Source: Selaginella moellendorffii
Taxonomy: Eukaryota > Streptophyta > Lycopodiopsida > Selaginellales > Selaginellaceae
Reading direction: 5' to 3'
DNA length: 64,000 nucleotides
Assembly: GCF_000143415.4 (NCBI RefSeq)
Contig: NW_003314380.1
Location: 355,061 to 419,060, forward strand
Part shown: positions 33,443 through 43,837 of the stretch, in pieces
Layout of the letters: each line of letters begins with the position of its first letter
How positions within the stretch are numbered: the stretch's first letter is position 1
Made by a program: the position numbers and the translations under genes
The notes under the pieces: generated by a model
Databases searched by the model: none
Told to the model about the DNA's origin: nothing
What the model saw: only the letters and a program-made list of their open reading frames with translations

Positions 33443-35859
33443 CTACATTGGATTGGAGGTTAGCTTGATGGGAAGGCCCTTGAGTGGTACTGCCAGTGGA
33501 GCCATTTGCACGATCTCGTCTGGGTCACACGAGCTCCACTTGAACCGGGTGACAATGTGGTACAAAAACACGCATTCTTGGACCTTGGCAAGCTCGTAAC
33601 CAGGGCACATGCGCGTCCCACCACCGAATGAGATGTACGAGTAAGGACCGGGCCCGTGCCAAGGAACCTGTCTGGCTTGAAGCTCTCAGCCTCGGGGAAG
33701 AACTTTTCCTTCTTGTTGCTCTGGTTCAAACAGTTGTTTTGACATGGTTTCAGCAGGGATCAGGAGTAAGAAGAAGAAGAAGCTATTGAGATATACACTC
33801 TCTATAACATGATTCTAAGTGGTAATAATGCCACTTAATTCATCCAAGTATAAGTTAAAGGTGTGTCTTTTGATCATGTATATATAAATATGATATTATA
33901 TATAATTATCCTTCAGGTCATCTTTGTCCATCGTAACTTCCACATATCTCTTTCATGGTATAGGAGCCTTGAGGGCTCAAGATCCTGGGGCGATGGCGCT
34001 GGCCGAGGAAGAGGCCAGCAAGGATGACGATGAGCCACCGAACGTGGCTGAGAGGTGCCAAGATTTGGCACTGCACTGCACTGAGCACCAAGATAACGGC
34101 ACTAGCGAGCTGAGCAAGGCGCTAAGGTGTGATTGAGCAGAGACTGGCGCTGGCAGAGGCGCTGAGAGAGGGCTGGCTTGAGGTACCAAGCGGTACTGGA
34201 GCGCTGAGTGAGGCGCTGGTGTGAGAGAGCGGCCTAAGGCACTGGCACCGAGCAGAGACTGCGCTAGGGTGCTGAGCAAGGCACGATGGCACTGTGCACT
34301 GGCAGAGGCACTGAGAGAGGGCTGGGCAAGCAGAGACTGCGATCAGAGGCGCTGAGCAAGGCGCTAGGGCGTGCGAGGCAGAGGCGCCGACAGAGGTGCC
34401 GGGCACTGGCCAGAGGTGAGTGTTGGGTGTAAAGGCACGACGCAGAATGCAAAAGAATGGAGTGTTGGACTGCTGCAAGCAGGCAGAGGTGATGCTAGCT
34501 GCTGGGCTGTGAGATGGCTCCATAGCAGAGGGAGAGAGCCGTTAGGGCACTGGCCGAGGAGGCTTGATTGAGGCTGAGACGATGGGAGCTTCAGCCAAGG
34601 ACAGTGAGAGATCAGAGTTACAATGGACAAAGATAACTCAAAAGATAATTATATATAATATTATAGTTATATATACATAATCAAAAGATACACCTTTAGG
34701 TTATACCTAGATCAATAAAATGGCATTATAGATCATGTTATAAAGAGTGTATATCTCAACAAAGCTAAAGATCTTGAAGAGAGAAAAAAAAAAACGAATC
34801 TGCCATCCCTGTGGAACTGTGTGGCCACCCATTTCGAAGTCCATGATGGCCTGGCGAAAAACTCCAATGGTGGGTGGCATGAAGCGCATGCCTTCTTGGA
34901 CCACTCTCCATGTATACTTCATGCATTGGACATTAGCAATCAAAAGTGGCTCTCCAGCCTTCTTGGAAGCAGCAATATCCAAGTGCTCCACAAAGAGGGA
35001 GAGAGAGAGTGTGTTAGTCGACAAGGAGCTTTAAAGAGTCAACCTTTCTGGAGCTGTACCCTACTATTGGCGAAGCTGAAGGAAGGGAGCCGGAGGAGCC
35101 CGGCTTAGCAGGATGGATTCTCCGTGATGTATTGAGCTGTCATGGGTTCCAATAACCAGCATCAAGATGTTTTGCTTGATCGCCTCGTCGGTCATGCGTC
35201 GCCCATCTTGACCAGCAGCACCGACAGGAGATCTTGCTGCTCAGACGGGAGGATGCCTTCCCGCTCTGCAAATCCAGTCGCCGCTGCTCCATCATCCGGT
35301 CCAGCTTCGTCATGATCTCCTGGCGGCCAGCCATGCCCTTGGAGAACGCGGTTGCGGGGAAATCGAGCGGGAGCTCGATGAGAGCGTGCAAGACGACGCG
35401 GAAGGGATCCAGGAGCTCCTGCTGCTCCTTCTCGTCGGTCAGGCTCAGGAAGAGATCATAGATGACGGCATAGAGCGCCTCCTTGACGGAGTGGTACGCT
35501 TTGATCTCGCCACCCGCGATCCAGCTCTCCTCGACGTGCTTCTGGATCATGGCGATTCGTCCCACGTACCGCTGGAGCGCCTCGGGACCCAGGAGCGCAA
35601 TGAGGATGTGACGGAACGGCCTGAAGAAGAGAGATCGCTCCCCGACGAGCTTCTTGACGGAGCTGGGCCAGGAGCCATGCACGATCTTGCTCTGATTGGT
35701 GAAAATGAGCTTCAATCCATCAGTGGAAGTCACCATTACCGTGGGCAAGCCAAACAAATGTGTTTTGAAAACCGGGCCATACTTCCCACGGCTTGGAATG
35801 GAGCAAATGTAGCATCTCTCCGACAAAGGGTGGCGTATTTCTTCTAGGTCAACCTCCAT
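33443..35859 (-). pseudogene. Cytochrome P450 pseudogene (CYP85-clan, CYP716/CYP725-like)
   Basis: Minus-strand pieces line up with one P450. KYGPVFKTHLFG lies near 35770 and the C/D-helix region at 35400-35650. The I-helix LMLVIGTHDSS is near 35150, in a shifted frame after a 1-nt break near 35195. KYTWRVVQEGMRFMPP, with its ExxR, is near 34900. FFPEAESFKPDRF is near 33680, followed by the heme loop FGGGTRMCPG near 33620, reachable only after a 1-nt frameshift near 33650; the stop is at 33443. The N-terminal membrane anchor is not recognisable, and further breaks follow the I-helix. The FGGGxRMCPG heme loop and motif spacing fit CYP716/CYP725-type terpenoid hydroxylases. The intron after the K-helix exon holds a transposon. 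With at least two frameshifts and a missing N-terminus it cannot be functional, unless the frameshifts are assembly errors. Confidence 0.8.
33786..34759. mobile_element. Non-autonomous TIR DNA transposon, ~970 bp, in the P450 intron
   Basis: The left end starts ttgagatatacactct at 33786. Its reverse complement ends the right side at 34759. The inverted similarity continues inward for about 150 bp (to about 33940 and from about 34613), through aggtgtgtcttttgat and tttgtccatcgtaac blocks. The core (about 33960-34600) is GC-rich and made of degenerate repeats around gaggcgctgagcaaggcg. It has no transposase, so it must be moved in trans. The hexamer aagcta flanks the left end (33780-33785) and recurs at 34762-34767, two bases beyond the right end, as an imperfect target-site duplication candidate. 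The superfamily cannot be named with confidence. Confidence 0.75.
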
Positions 35860-37619
35860 ACCAAGATGGCCAAGAACACACCAGACAATGACACCAAAAT
35901 TAGCACTGGATCTAACATGTCCAGCAAATCTCTATATATCTATCTTGAGGCATGAGACTGAGGGATGAGAAAATGTAAGACTGAAAATCGAAGTGGCATC
36001 TTAGACATCTCTTTTACTGCTGCTGTCAGCCTCTTAATCTTCAATGCTTTGTGCGCACTGTTGTTTCCATCTCGTTTAAGCATCTTTTGTCCTTGTTTTG
36101 TTTTGTTTTGTTTAATTCAATATATAATTGGTAAGGCATATTAATTTAATTGGCTTTGTAATTTATAATACACATATTTCATAGGAGTTGTAACAGTCTC
36201 AAACTCCTGTAGGTAAGTCTATTCTCTCAGTTTTATTCAACAATTACTACTAGCCATACAAAAATGAAGAAGTGTTGGATTAAAGTTTATGATCTTTAAA
36301 TCTAGCAATTTGTTCATGTATAGAGCTCTAAGCTTGCACCTCCATGAAGGGCTTTTTGGTGACAAGCAATCTCTACACTCTTTTAGTATAGCTTCACAAG
36401 CACTACTGTTAACAAAATTATAAATAGATTTCTTCCTTATATTTTTATTAAAAAACTATTTTAAAATGTATTAAAAATTGTTATCAATTTTTGAGCAAAA
36501 AAAGAATAGAAATAAATAAAGGTCCAAAAATTTCAACAGAAATAAGAGGTAAATGCCAATTAAAGTCTAGATTTCTTGAAACAATGGCCTATCCAAAAAA
36601 TGCCTAGCCAAAAAGTTTAACAACACAAAGCTCTACAATTAAATTTTGAAAAAGAATAATTTGAAAAATTATCTAAACTCCTTAAAAATTCTGATACGAT
36701 AGGCTCGATAAAAATAATCCAAATTTGCTATGAAAGCCTTAAAAAAAAAAGTCTAATAATTCTGATGCGGTAATTCTGAATTGGCAAAAATAAGAAACTT
36801 CTCAATCAAGGTGAAATTATTGAGCTTCTCATAGTAGTGTAGCTTAGTTGGTTTGCAGATCTATGATCAATATTATATTATGCTAGAATACAGTTTTACA
36901 ATAATAATATTAAATTTTAGATGGTAACTAAGATTGTTTTCCCCTGATTCAGGCTGCTTGTTGACAAACAGTGAGATAATTACTATCAATTATTAATTGT
37001 TTAAGCTCCACTGAAGGTTTATGTCAGGAATATTAATTCGTAGTACAAACACAACGAAATGCATAACTTAAAAACCAAATGATGGCATAAAGATGTGATT
37101 AATGCTTAAATAATAAGATTTTAAACAGAACCAAATTAAGCCTCATAGTTAGTAAAACAAATCCTATCCATTAAAAATTAAAAAAAAGTAAAAAACACAA
37201 TTCACTGATTTGTGATATGGTGTATAGCTTGATATGTCCTGGCTAACATTCCAATGTTCCCTGATCTGGTGTATAGCTTTATATGTCCTGGCTAACATTC
37301 CGGCACTACCTGGACGTGTCCCAACAATCGCCTCCTGTTCGACTCGTCAGTGATCTGAGGTCTCGTCGGTCCCAGGTGGATCTTTGGCCAGGATCTTAGG
37401 TACCGCAAGGCATGGTAGAAGCGCTACAACTATGCCTTGTCCTCGCCGGCTCCGCATTCGTGGGCTTGGTACCCGCATAAGGTGATCACTGTCCTCTGGC
37501 CAAGTGCCCAACCAGCCTGGCATAGTTGTCGATGGCTGCCCAGCATACAAGGAAGTGTGCCATACTTATACGTTTAAGAATCAAAGAAAGAGCTCTAAGT
37601 TGATATGAACACGCCAGAC
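35860..37619. other. AT-rich intergenic stretch with a 51-bp-spaced repeat
   Basis: No gene found. A ~42-bp unit (gtgtatagcttgatatgtcc, then tggctaacattcc) at about 37206-37253 is repeated at 37261-37302. The following GC-richer piece (37320-37550) gives a short minus-strand frame of 67 residues that I do not recognise and do not call. Confidence 0.45.
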
Positions 37620-38252
37620 TTAGTTCTTGTGCCTGTTCCACTGACTTCTCTTGCGCTGGTGTTGTTGTGAGCTGCCCCCATTGATCTCGTCGTGCCTGGG
37701 AGGAGCTACAAACTGGGGCTGGTATCCAGCATCCACGATCACTCCCGGATGGTAAGGGGGAGCGGCGGGGGCGGCGGCGGCGGCGGTCCAGACGCCCTCT
37801 ACTGGCGCGAACTCCGGAGGAAAGACGAGGCGGAAATCCGGGGGCATTGGGTAGTCGGGAGGCAGCGAGTAGTAGCTCCGGACGCTGCCGTCGAGCATCA
37901 CGATCTGGTTGACGAGCAGCATTCCCAGGTGGTTAAAATCGCCACCGCCGCCACCATCGCCGCCATCGATTCTAGCGTCGTGTTGCTGCTGCTGCTGCTG
38001 CTGCTGCTGTTGCTGCTGATGGTGATGATGCTGGTGTTGGTGGCGGCGATTCTGGTGGCCTCGGAATTTGCCATCCCGGCCGCGCTGGAATCCCGGGCTG
38101 TCGCCACCGCCCTTCGACTTCTTGCTGGATTCCTCCCATCTCGACAGCCTGTCCCGCCGCTTGCCGTGATTCCCAGAGGAAGAAAATTTCGATACCTGAA
38201 ATGACGGTCCTGGCGATGGCGCTGCCGCTGCCGCTGTCGACCTCTCCTCCAT
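37620..38252 (-). CDS. Disordered polyQ/His-rich protein, 210 aa
   Basis: Single exon. The first ~70 residues are Ser/Gly/Lys/Arg-rich, followed by a HQHQHHHH run and 12 Gln encoded by a CAG-type triplet tract (plus-strand ctg repeats at about 37981-38020). Then come a Gly-rich spacer and a more ordered, probably conserved part (LGMLLVNQIVMLDGSVRSYY, DYPMPPDFRLVFPPEFAPVE) and a basic tail (RKRSQWNRHKN). I do not recognise a named domain. RNA- or chromatin-related roles are common for such compositions, but this is only a guess. Divergent from the OPT gene (342 bp between starts). Confidence 0.65.
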   Translation of the reverse strand: MEERSTAAAAAPSPGPSFQVSKFSSSGNHGKRRDRLSRWEESSKKSKGGGDSPGFQRGRDGKFRGHQNRRHQHQHHHHQQQQQQQQQQQQHDARIDGGDGGGGGDFNHLGMLLVNQIVMLDGSVRSYYSLPPDYPMPPDFRLVFPPEFAPVEGVWTAAAAAPAAPPYHPGVIVDAGYQPQFVAPPRHDEINGGSSQQHQRKRSQWNRHKN

Positions 38253-38594
38253 GCCCCTGTTTCGTGCCCTAGCTCCGCAATTCAGATTAGCGCTAAGTTA
38301 AAGCCTCTAGTCAACTATAGTCAACTTTCGTCAGCTCTAGCCAGCACATCTGTCAACATGGGTCAACCGGTTTTTTTGGATTCTTCATACTTGTCTCGTT
38401 CGTGCCCCGAAGGTTCTGTCGCTCTTTCCAAATCATCAAACAGCCTAAAGAATCTTTTTTTGCGAAAGATGTCAGGGAATATCCCTTATCGTTTGGTTGC
38501 CTTTGGAATTTCCACTAACTTTATATCCTCACATCTCTGCCAATTCTTTTGGACTAGCCTAGGGTGCTGGAATTATCTCTCAATTTGGAAAGCC

Positions 38595-41307
38595 ATGGAG
38601 CAGCAGCAAGAAGATCAAGAGCTTCCAAGTAAATTCCCTTACATTTATGTACTTCACTCTAGCTTTGAGATCTGCAGATGGAAGCTTTGAAACCACTGAT
38701 GCCAAGAAGGAGGCTCCAATTCCAGGTAAAGATCTGCCTCCAGATCCAGCTTAACAGCTTCTAAATCATATACAATTTTGGTTTGCTTTTCAGTAACTGC
38801 AAAACTGGTCATGGATGTACAAGAATGCTCTCAAGATGATGATCAATCTCCCATCGAGGAAGTCCGCCTCACAGTTCCCACCACCGATGACACTTCACTT
38901 CCGGCTCTAACTTTCAGGACCTGGACTCTTGGGATCCTCTCCTGCTTGATCCTCTCTTTCATCAACATGTTCTTCTCTTACAGGAGGCAGCAGCTGAGCG
39001 TGAGTGGCTTGACAGCACAAATTGTCACTCTTCCACTGGGGAAGCTCATGGCTGCCACGCTTCCCACTCAAAAGATCCTGGTCCCAGGCTTGAATTGGGG
39101 CTTTTCTCTGAATCCCGGGCCTTTCAACGTCAAGGAGCATGTGTTAATCACCATCTTTGCAAATGCTGGGGCGGGGGGAGCGTATGCAGTTCATATTGTC
39201 ACAAGTCTCAAGGCGTTTTACAACAGGCAGGATTTTCCATTCTTTGTTGGACTGCTGGTGACACTCACCACGCAAGTAAGCTCTTCCCTTTTGAAGGCAT
39301 TCATTGATTCTTGATTTGTTTGTTCACGTGCGATGCTTTTTTGATAAGATTGTGGGCTTCGGTTTTGCCGGAATGTTCAGAAAGTTCCTTGTCGAGCCCG
39401 CACACATGTGGTGGCCCCAAAATCTCGTCCAGGTCTCATTATTCAGGCAAGTACCTTGAATTTTTCAAGCATGAAGTTCAATAGTAACACATTTTTCATC
39501 CAGGACTTTACACGAGCCAGAAAAGAGGGTCAAAGGTGGTCTGACCAGGATCAATTTCTTTACCATTGTCTTCCTCACCAGCTTTGCATACTATTTGCTC
39601 CCGGGTTATCTCTTTGCAACGCTATCCTCTATTTCATGGGTATGCTACATATGGCCAAAGTCCATTATTGCTCACCAATTAGGGTCTGGGTTGGCGGGCT
39701 ATGGACTTGGAGCCATTGGTCTTGACTGGTCAACAGTAGCGGGATTCCTGGGCAGTCCGCTGGCATCCCCATTTTTTGCTATCGCCAACACTATGGTGGG
39801 ATTTATCGTCACCCTCTATGTTCTTGCCCCCGTGGCATATTGGGGCTATGACATGTATGGGGCAAAGAAATTCCCCCTTCTCTCCCTCCAGCTGTTTGAC
39901 TCGGATGGCCAGGTGTACAATCGGACACGTATCACCACCTCGGCCTTTGATCTGGACACGGTGGCATATAACAACTACAGTCGCCTCCACATCAGCACCA
40001 TCTTTGTCTTCACGTACGGCATTAGCTTTGCCATGCTGACGGCCAGCGTGACGCACGCCATCCTCTTCCACGGAAAGTAAGCTTCGTTTAAAAATTTTCC
40101 CGCTTAAAATTCCCGCGCTTTTCCTAAGAGCCCTAAATTTTGGCGCAGGACGATATGGAGGACGCTCCGGGCGATGGAGGACGCGCGCCCCGACATCCAT
40201 GCCAAGCTGATGAGGAAGTACAAGCGAGTGCCGACGTGGTGGTATGGCTCGCTGCTGGTGATGACGATCGCGCTGTCGGTGATTGCGTGCGAGGTCTACA
40301 ACAACGATTTGCAGCTCAGATGGTGGGGGGTCCTCTTTTCGGTCGGATTGTCGTTCCTCTTCTGCCTTCCAATCGGTGTCCTGCTGGCCACCACGAATCA
40401 GGTTCGTGAAATCCTTCCCCCGATTCTAGGCTGCTGAGGTAAATTTCCCAAATTTCCAGTCTCCGGGCCTCAATGTCATCTCCGAGTACCTCATCGGCTA
40501 CATTTATCCTAACAAGCCGATCGCTAACGTGCTCTTCAAGACCTATGGCACGATCACGGTCTACCAGACGACGTCCTTGCTCAGTGACTTTAAGATCGGG
40601 CACTACATGAAAATCCCGCCAAGGTCCATGTTCATAGCACAGGTAAAAAGCTCCTATCCTTTTACAAAACGAGATTTTACTTGTTCTTCCAGATCGTTGG
40701 AACAATGCTGGCATCCATGACGTATCTGGGCACGGCATGGTGGCTGCTGGAGACCGTCCCAAACATTTGCAATCGCCACATCAAAGGGAACGTGTGGACT
40801 TGCCCGGGCGACACCATCTTCTACGACGCTTCAGTGATCTGGGGGCTCATTGGTCCACAGCGAATTTTTGGCGACCTTGGTCTCTACAAGTCCCTCAACT
40901 GGTGCTTCCTCTTGGGCGCCATAGCTCCAGTAATCCACTGGGTGCTCACCAAAGTCTTCCCCACTGTGGAGTGGCTCAAGTACGTCGTGGTTCCGGTTCT
41001 CATCGGCGGCGCCGGCGCCATGCCTTACGCGACGGCCGTGAATTACTGGAGCTGGTTCGTGGTGGGCTTCTTCTTCAATTACTTCATCTTTAGAACGAGG
41101 AAGAAATGGTGGCAACGGCACAACTACATCCTCTCGGCAGCTCTCGACGCAGGCGTGGCTTTCATGGGAGTTTTCATCTACGCATTCCTCAGCATCAACA
41201 GCAAGAAAGTAACTTGGTGGGGGAATGTGCAGCTCGACGATCAGTGTCCTCTGGCAACTTGTCCGACAGCTCCTGGGATCAAGGTCGATGGCTGCCCAGT
41301 CCATTGA
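38595..41307 (+). CDS. OPT-family oligopeptide transporter
   Basis: About eight exons starting at the ATG 38595, with short introns (first donor 38629, acceptor ending 38677) and stop at 41305-41307. The protein is about 730-760 residues. The acidic cytosolic N-terminus carries [15 protein letters not shown], followed by some 14-16 membrane segments. Family hallmarks are [11 protein letters not shown] (the NPG motif), [34 protein letters not shown] and the C-terminal WWGN[14 protein letters not shown]. Plant OPTs of this clade move tetra- and pentapeptides, glutathione or metal-ligand complexes with protons across the plasma membrane; the substrate cannot be read from sequence. The gene sits between divergent polyQ (-) and convergent VDAC (-) genes. 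Confidence 0.92.
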
Positions 41308-41518
41308 AGAACAAAAATCAAGCCGAAAACTGGTAAGATGACCGTGAATGACTGATTACTAAACTAAACAGCCCGCGACTCCAGCAAGAAAAACGATCAC
41401 ATTATTCATGCCGAAGGAGAAAACGAAGGGAGAAACACTCACCTCGGCTATCCGCGGAAAAAAACTAAAGAAAAAAAGAGTTCTCTCCGTCTCATCTCCG
41501 TCTCCGTGGTCTCGGTGA

Positions 41519-42579
41519 TCATATTGCTGCTGCTAAAACAGTGAGCGTGAATCCAACCTTTGGTCTGGTGGTTTTGAGGGCCTTGGTGTTGACCTCCGCG
41601 TACATCCCAAAGTTGATCAAGGGATTGGGCTCGTACTGGAGCAACGCCGCCAGCATCCCGTGGTTGTCGACCCGGGACTTGATGGTGGTGAAGTTGTCCA
41701 TCTTGTACGAGGTTCCAAGCATCGCCGTTGTCAACTTTCGGTCGAGCTTGTGGTTGAGATGGCAGGCCCACGCCACCTTCTTGTTCAACGCTTGGGAGCA
41801 GTACAAATCCACCGATTTGCCGTTCTTTGGATCGACGAGAAGCGCTCCGGACACGTCCGGGGAAAAGAATCCTAGCCCTGCGAGATAAAAGTTTGCGCAA
41901 AGCTTGAAGAAGAACACGAGCGAAAGAGAAACGAAGGTCTGTTACCTGCTGTTGAGCCTATGAGTCGGTTGCTTTGCGGGTCGTAAACCAGCGAGCCTCC
42001 AAGCGTGAGCTTGGAAGTTCCAAAGTTGGCAGAGACTTCCATGGAGGGCTTGGCCTTGAAGCCATTCAAGGTGGCCGTCAAGGCTGCTCGATCGTGGAAG
42101 TATTGCAAGTGAGTCTTCCCGGAGTTGACAGCTCCTGGAACAGCCGTGGACAAAGAAACCTTGAGGCCTGGAATAACTTCGTCATACGTGGTGTTGGCAG
42201 TAATCTGGAAACTCAAAAGTTAGCAAGGCATTGAAGATAGAACAAAAGAAAGAAGAAAAAAGAGGTGAAATAACGATGGGCTATCAAAAGAGTTCTAGCG
42301 AAGCAATGGGGCAGAAAGAAAGATTGGAGAGCGAACCTGGCATAAGTTACTGGCGGAGACCTCGGCTTGCATCGCGTCCCTCTTCAAGGAGCAACTCATG
42401 ACTCCCACCACGGTGCCCTCCAACATGGTAGCAGTGGTGGAAACGGTGGCGCCGTTGGGGGCAAGATACGAGAGCATCAACATATGCCCCGCGCTGAAAC
42501 CCTTTTGGAGGAGATCGCGCGCCTGCTTGCCGACATCGCTGTAGAGCACCGGCCCCGATCCCTTGCCTCCGGCGCCCAT
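41519..42579 (-). CDS. Mitochondrial outer-membrane porin (VDAC family)
   Basis: Exons 42579-42337, 42204-41946 and 41877-41519 give 286 residues, close to the usual VDAC length. The N-terminus, GPVLYSDVGKQARDLLQKGF, is the amphipathic helix of plant VDACs. The following beta-strand pattern includes PGLKVSLSTAVPGAVNSGK, QYFHDRAALTATL, KLTLGGSLVYD and the C-terminal TIKSRVDNHGMLAALLQYEP, matching the eukaryotic porin signature region. An in-frame ATG two codons upstream (42585) is possible, but the plant family starts MGxGP, favouring 42579. The sequence is rather divergent in the middle, so it may be a minor isoform. It forms the voltage-gated anion and metabolite pore. Confidence 0.85.
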
Positions 42580-42874
42580 GATCAATCACTCGATGGACCG
42601 AGAGAGGGGAGAGATTGAAGAAGCCGAGGCGAGGGCGCGATTAGGGTTCTTCACACCACCGCGCTCGCATTTGCTGGCTTCTTGCATGGAAAAAAACCCA
42701 ACGAACTGTAAGGCACCTGGGCATGACACGTGTTTCTGGAATTTTGGCTTTGTGGAGCGATCTCGGTGGTTGATTTTAACGGTGAGATTTGCGCTTTAGG
42801 GCTAGGGCAAAATCTCTTTTCAGTGCACGAGGCTATGGCGGGAGGGGTTTAAGGCGCGCGCTCGCCTCCATGCG

Positions 42875-43695
42875 ATGTGGATCCGGTATTTTGTTGTGAA
42901 GCTTACGCATTCGATCGCCACTGCTGCCAAGGTATGGAACATCAAAATCCTCGCCGATCGCGCCCGGCAATGGCTTAGTGTTCTCGCAGAGCTATGACAA
43001 GGGACAAATCAATGAAAAGCAACTAGGCGATAGAATCTGGAAGAACTTGTTTCAGGGCAGGCTCACATTCTTCCACCATGTCAAAGGCGAGCAAATGGCT
43101 CCCACCTTCAAGAGCCAGGGAGAGACTCTACTCGTGAGATCGGTACCTCTTCCATCTTCTAGGCAAGACTAGCTCTATTTTCTTGCTACTTTCTTACTCA
43201 CTCTTCCTGGATTTTGATCAAAGGTGTATCTTCATCGGTGACGTTGTCGTCTTTAAAGATCCTCAGGATACCGCGCAAGCTCTTGTGCGCAGAGTGGCGG
43301 CCCTGGAGGGCGATGAGCTTGTTTCTACCGATGAGAAGGACGAGCCTTTCACTCTCGAGGAAGGGCAGTGCTGGGTGGTCTCTGATAACGAGGCCTTGAG
43401 TTCAAAGGTAGCTCTCTCTCTTTTGTTGTTACTAGCTGAGAACTCTACAATGGTGACCAGGAAGCTTACGATAGTAGAACTTTCGGACCATTGCCAATGA
43501 AGAACATCTTCGGCCGAGCAATCTACTGCAGCCACTCCGCTGTTGATCACGGTCACGTTCTTAACAGGTAGATGGTTCCATGTCTCTTTTCTTTTGTCAC
43601 TCTCAAGTTTCTTGTATAGCTCCGAAGCAATGCACAAAGATACTCCTGTTGTTGCCGTGGAGCTTGACCTGGAGGAGCTAAGGAAGCAAGCTTGA
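42875..43695 (+). CDS. S26 signal-peptidase-like protein lacking the Ser-Lys dyad
   Basis: Five exons: 42875-42931, 42990-43162, 43224-43407, 43461-43567 and 43620-43695 (198 residues). The fold of mitochondrial inner-membrane protease / type I signal peptidase is clear: GEQMAPTFKSQGETLLVR, FIGDVVVFKDP, LVRRVAALEGDEL, EGQCWVVSDN, EAYDSRTFGPLPMKNIFGRA. The catalytic Ser of GxSMxPT is Gln (GEQMAPT), and the Lys of the YIKR motif is Arg (LVRR), so the active-site dyad is absent. I recall the same substitutions in a plant subfamily (At2g31140-like), so this is probably an old pseudoenzyme. Intron 2 uses a GC donor (ag|gcaaga at 43163). With that junction the loop between LLVR and FIGD has the length expected for the family, whereas the nearby gt at 43143 breaks the frame. 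Divergent from VDAC. Confidence 0.8.
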
Positions 43696-43837
43696 AGGCT
43701 TGATGAAGGAACCGAGAAATCAAAGGTGGTAATAAGACAGCAAGTCCTCATCAGTTTCTCGGGTCAGTTTCGTTTTACAAAAACAGCCTTGCACTGCGTG
43801 CTCCAAAGCTTTTCTCTGGGGCCAACGTTGTACTTGT

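Noticed and set aside
33960-34600. Possible gene inside the TIR element
   Set aside because: Frames exist in several phases because of GC-rich degenerate repeats; none shows transposase motifs or consistent codon use.
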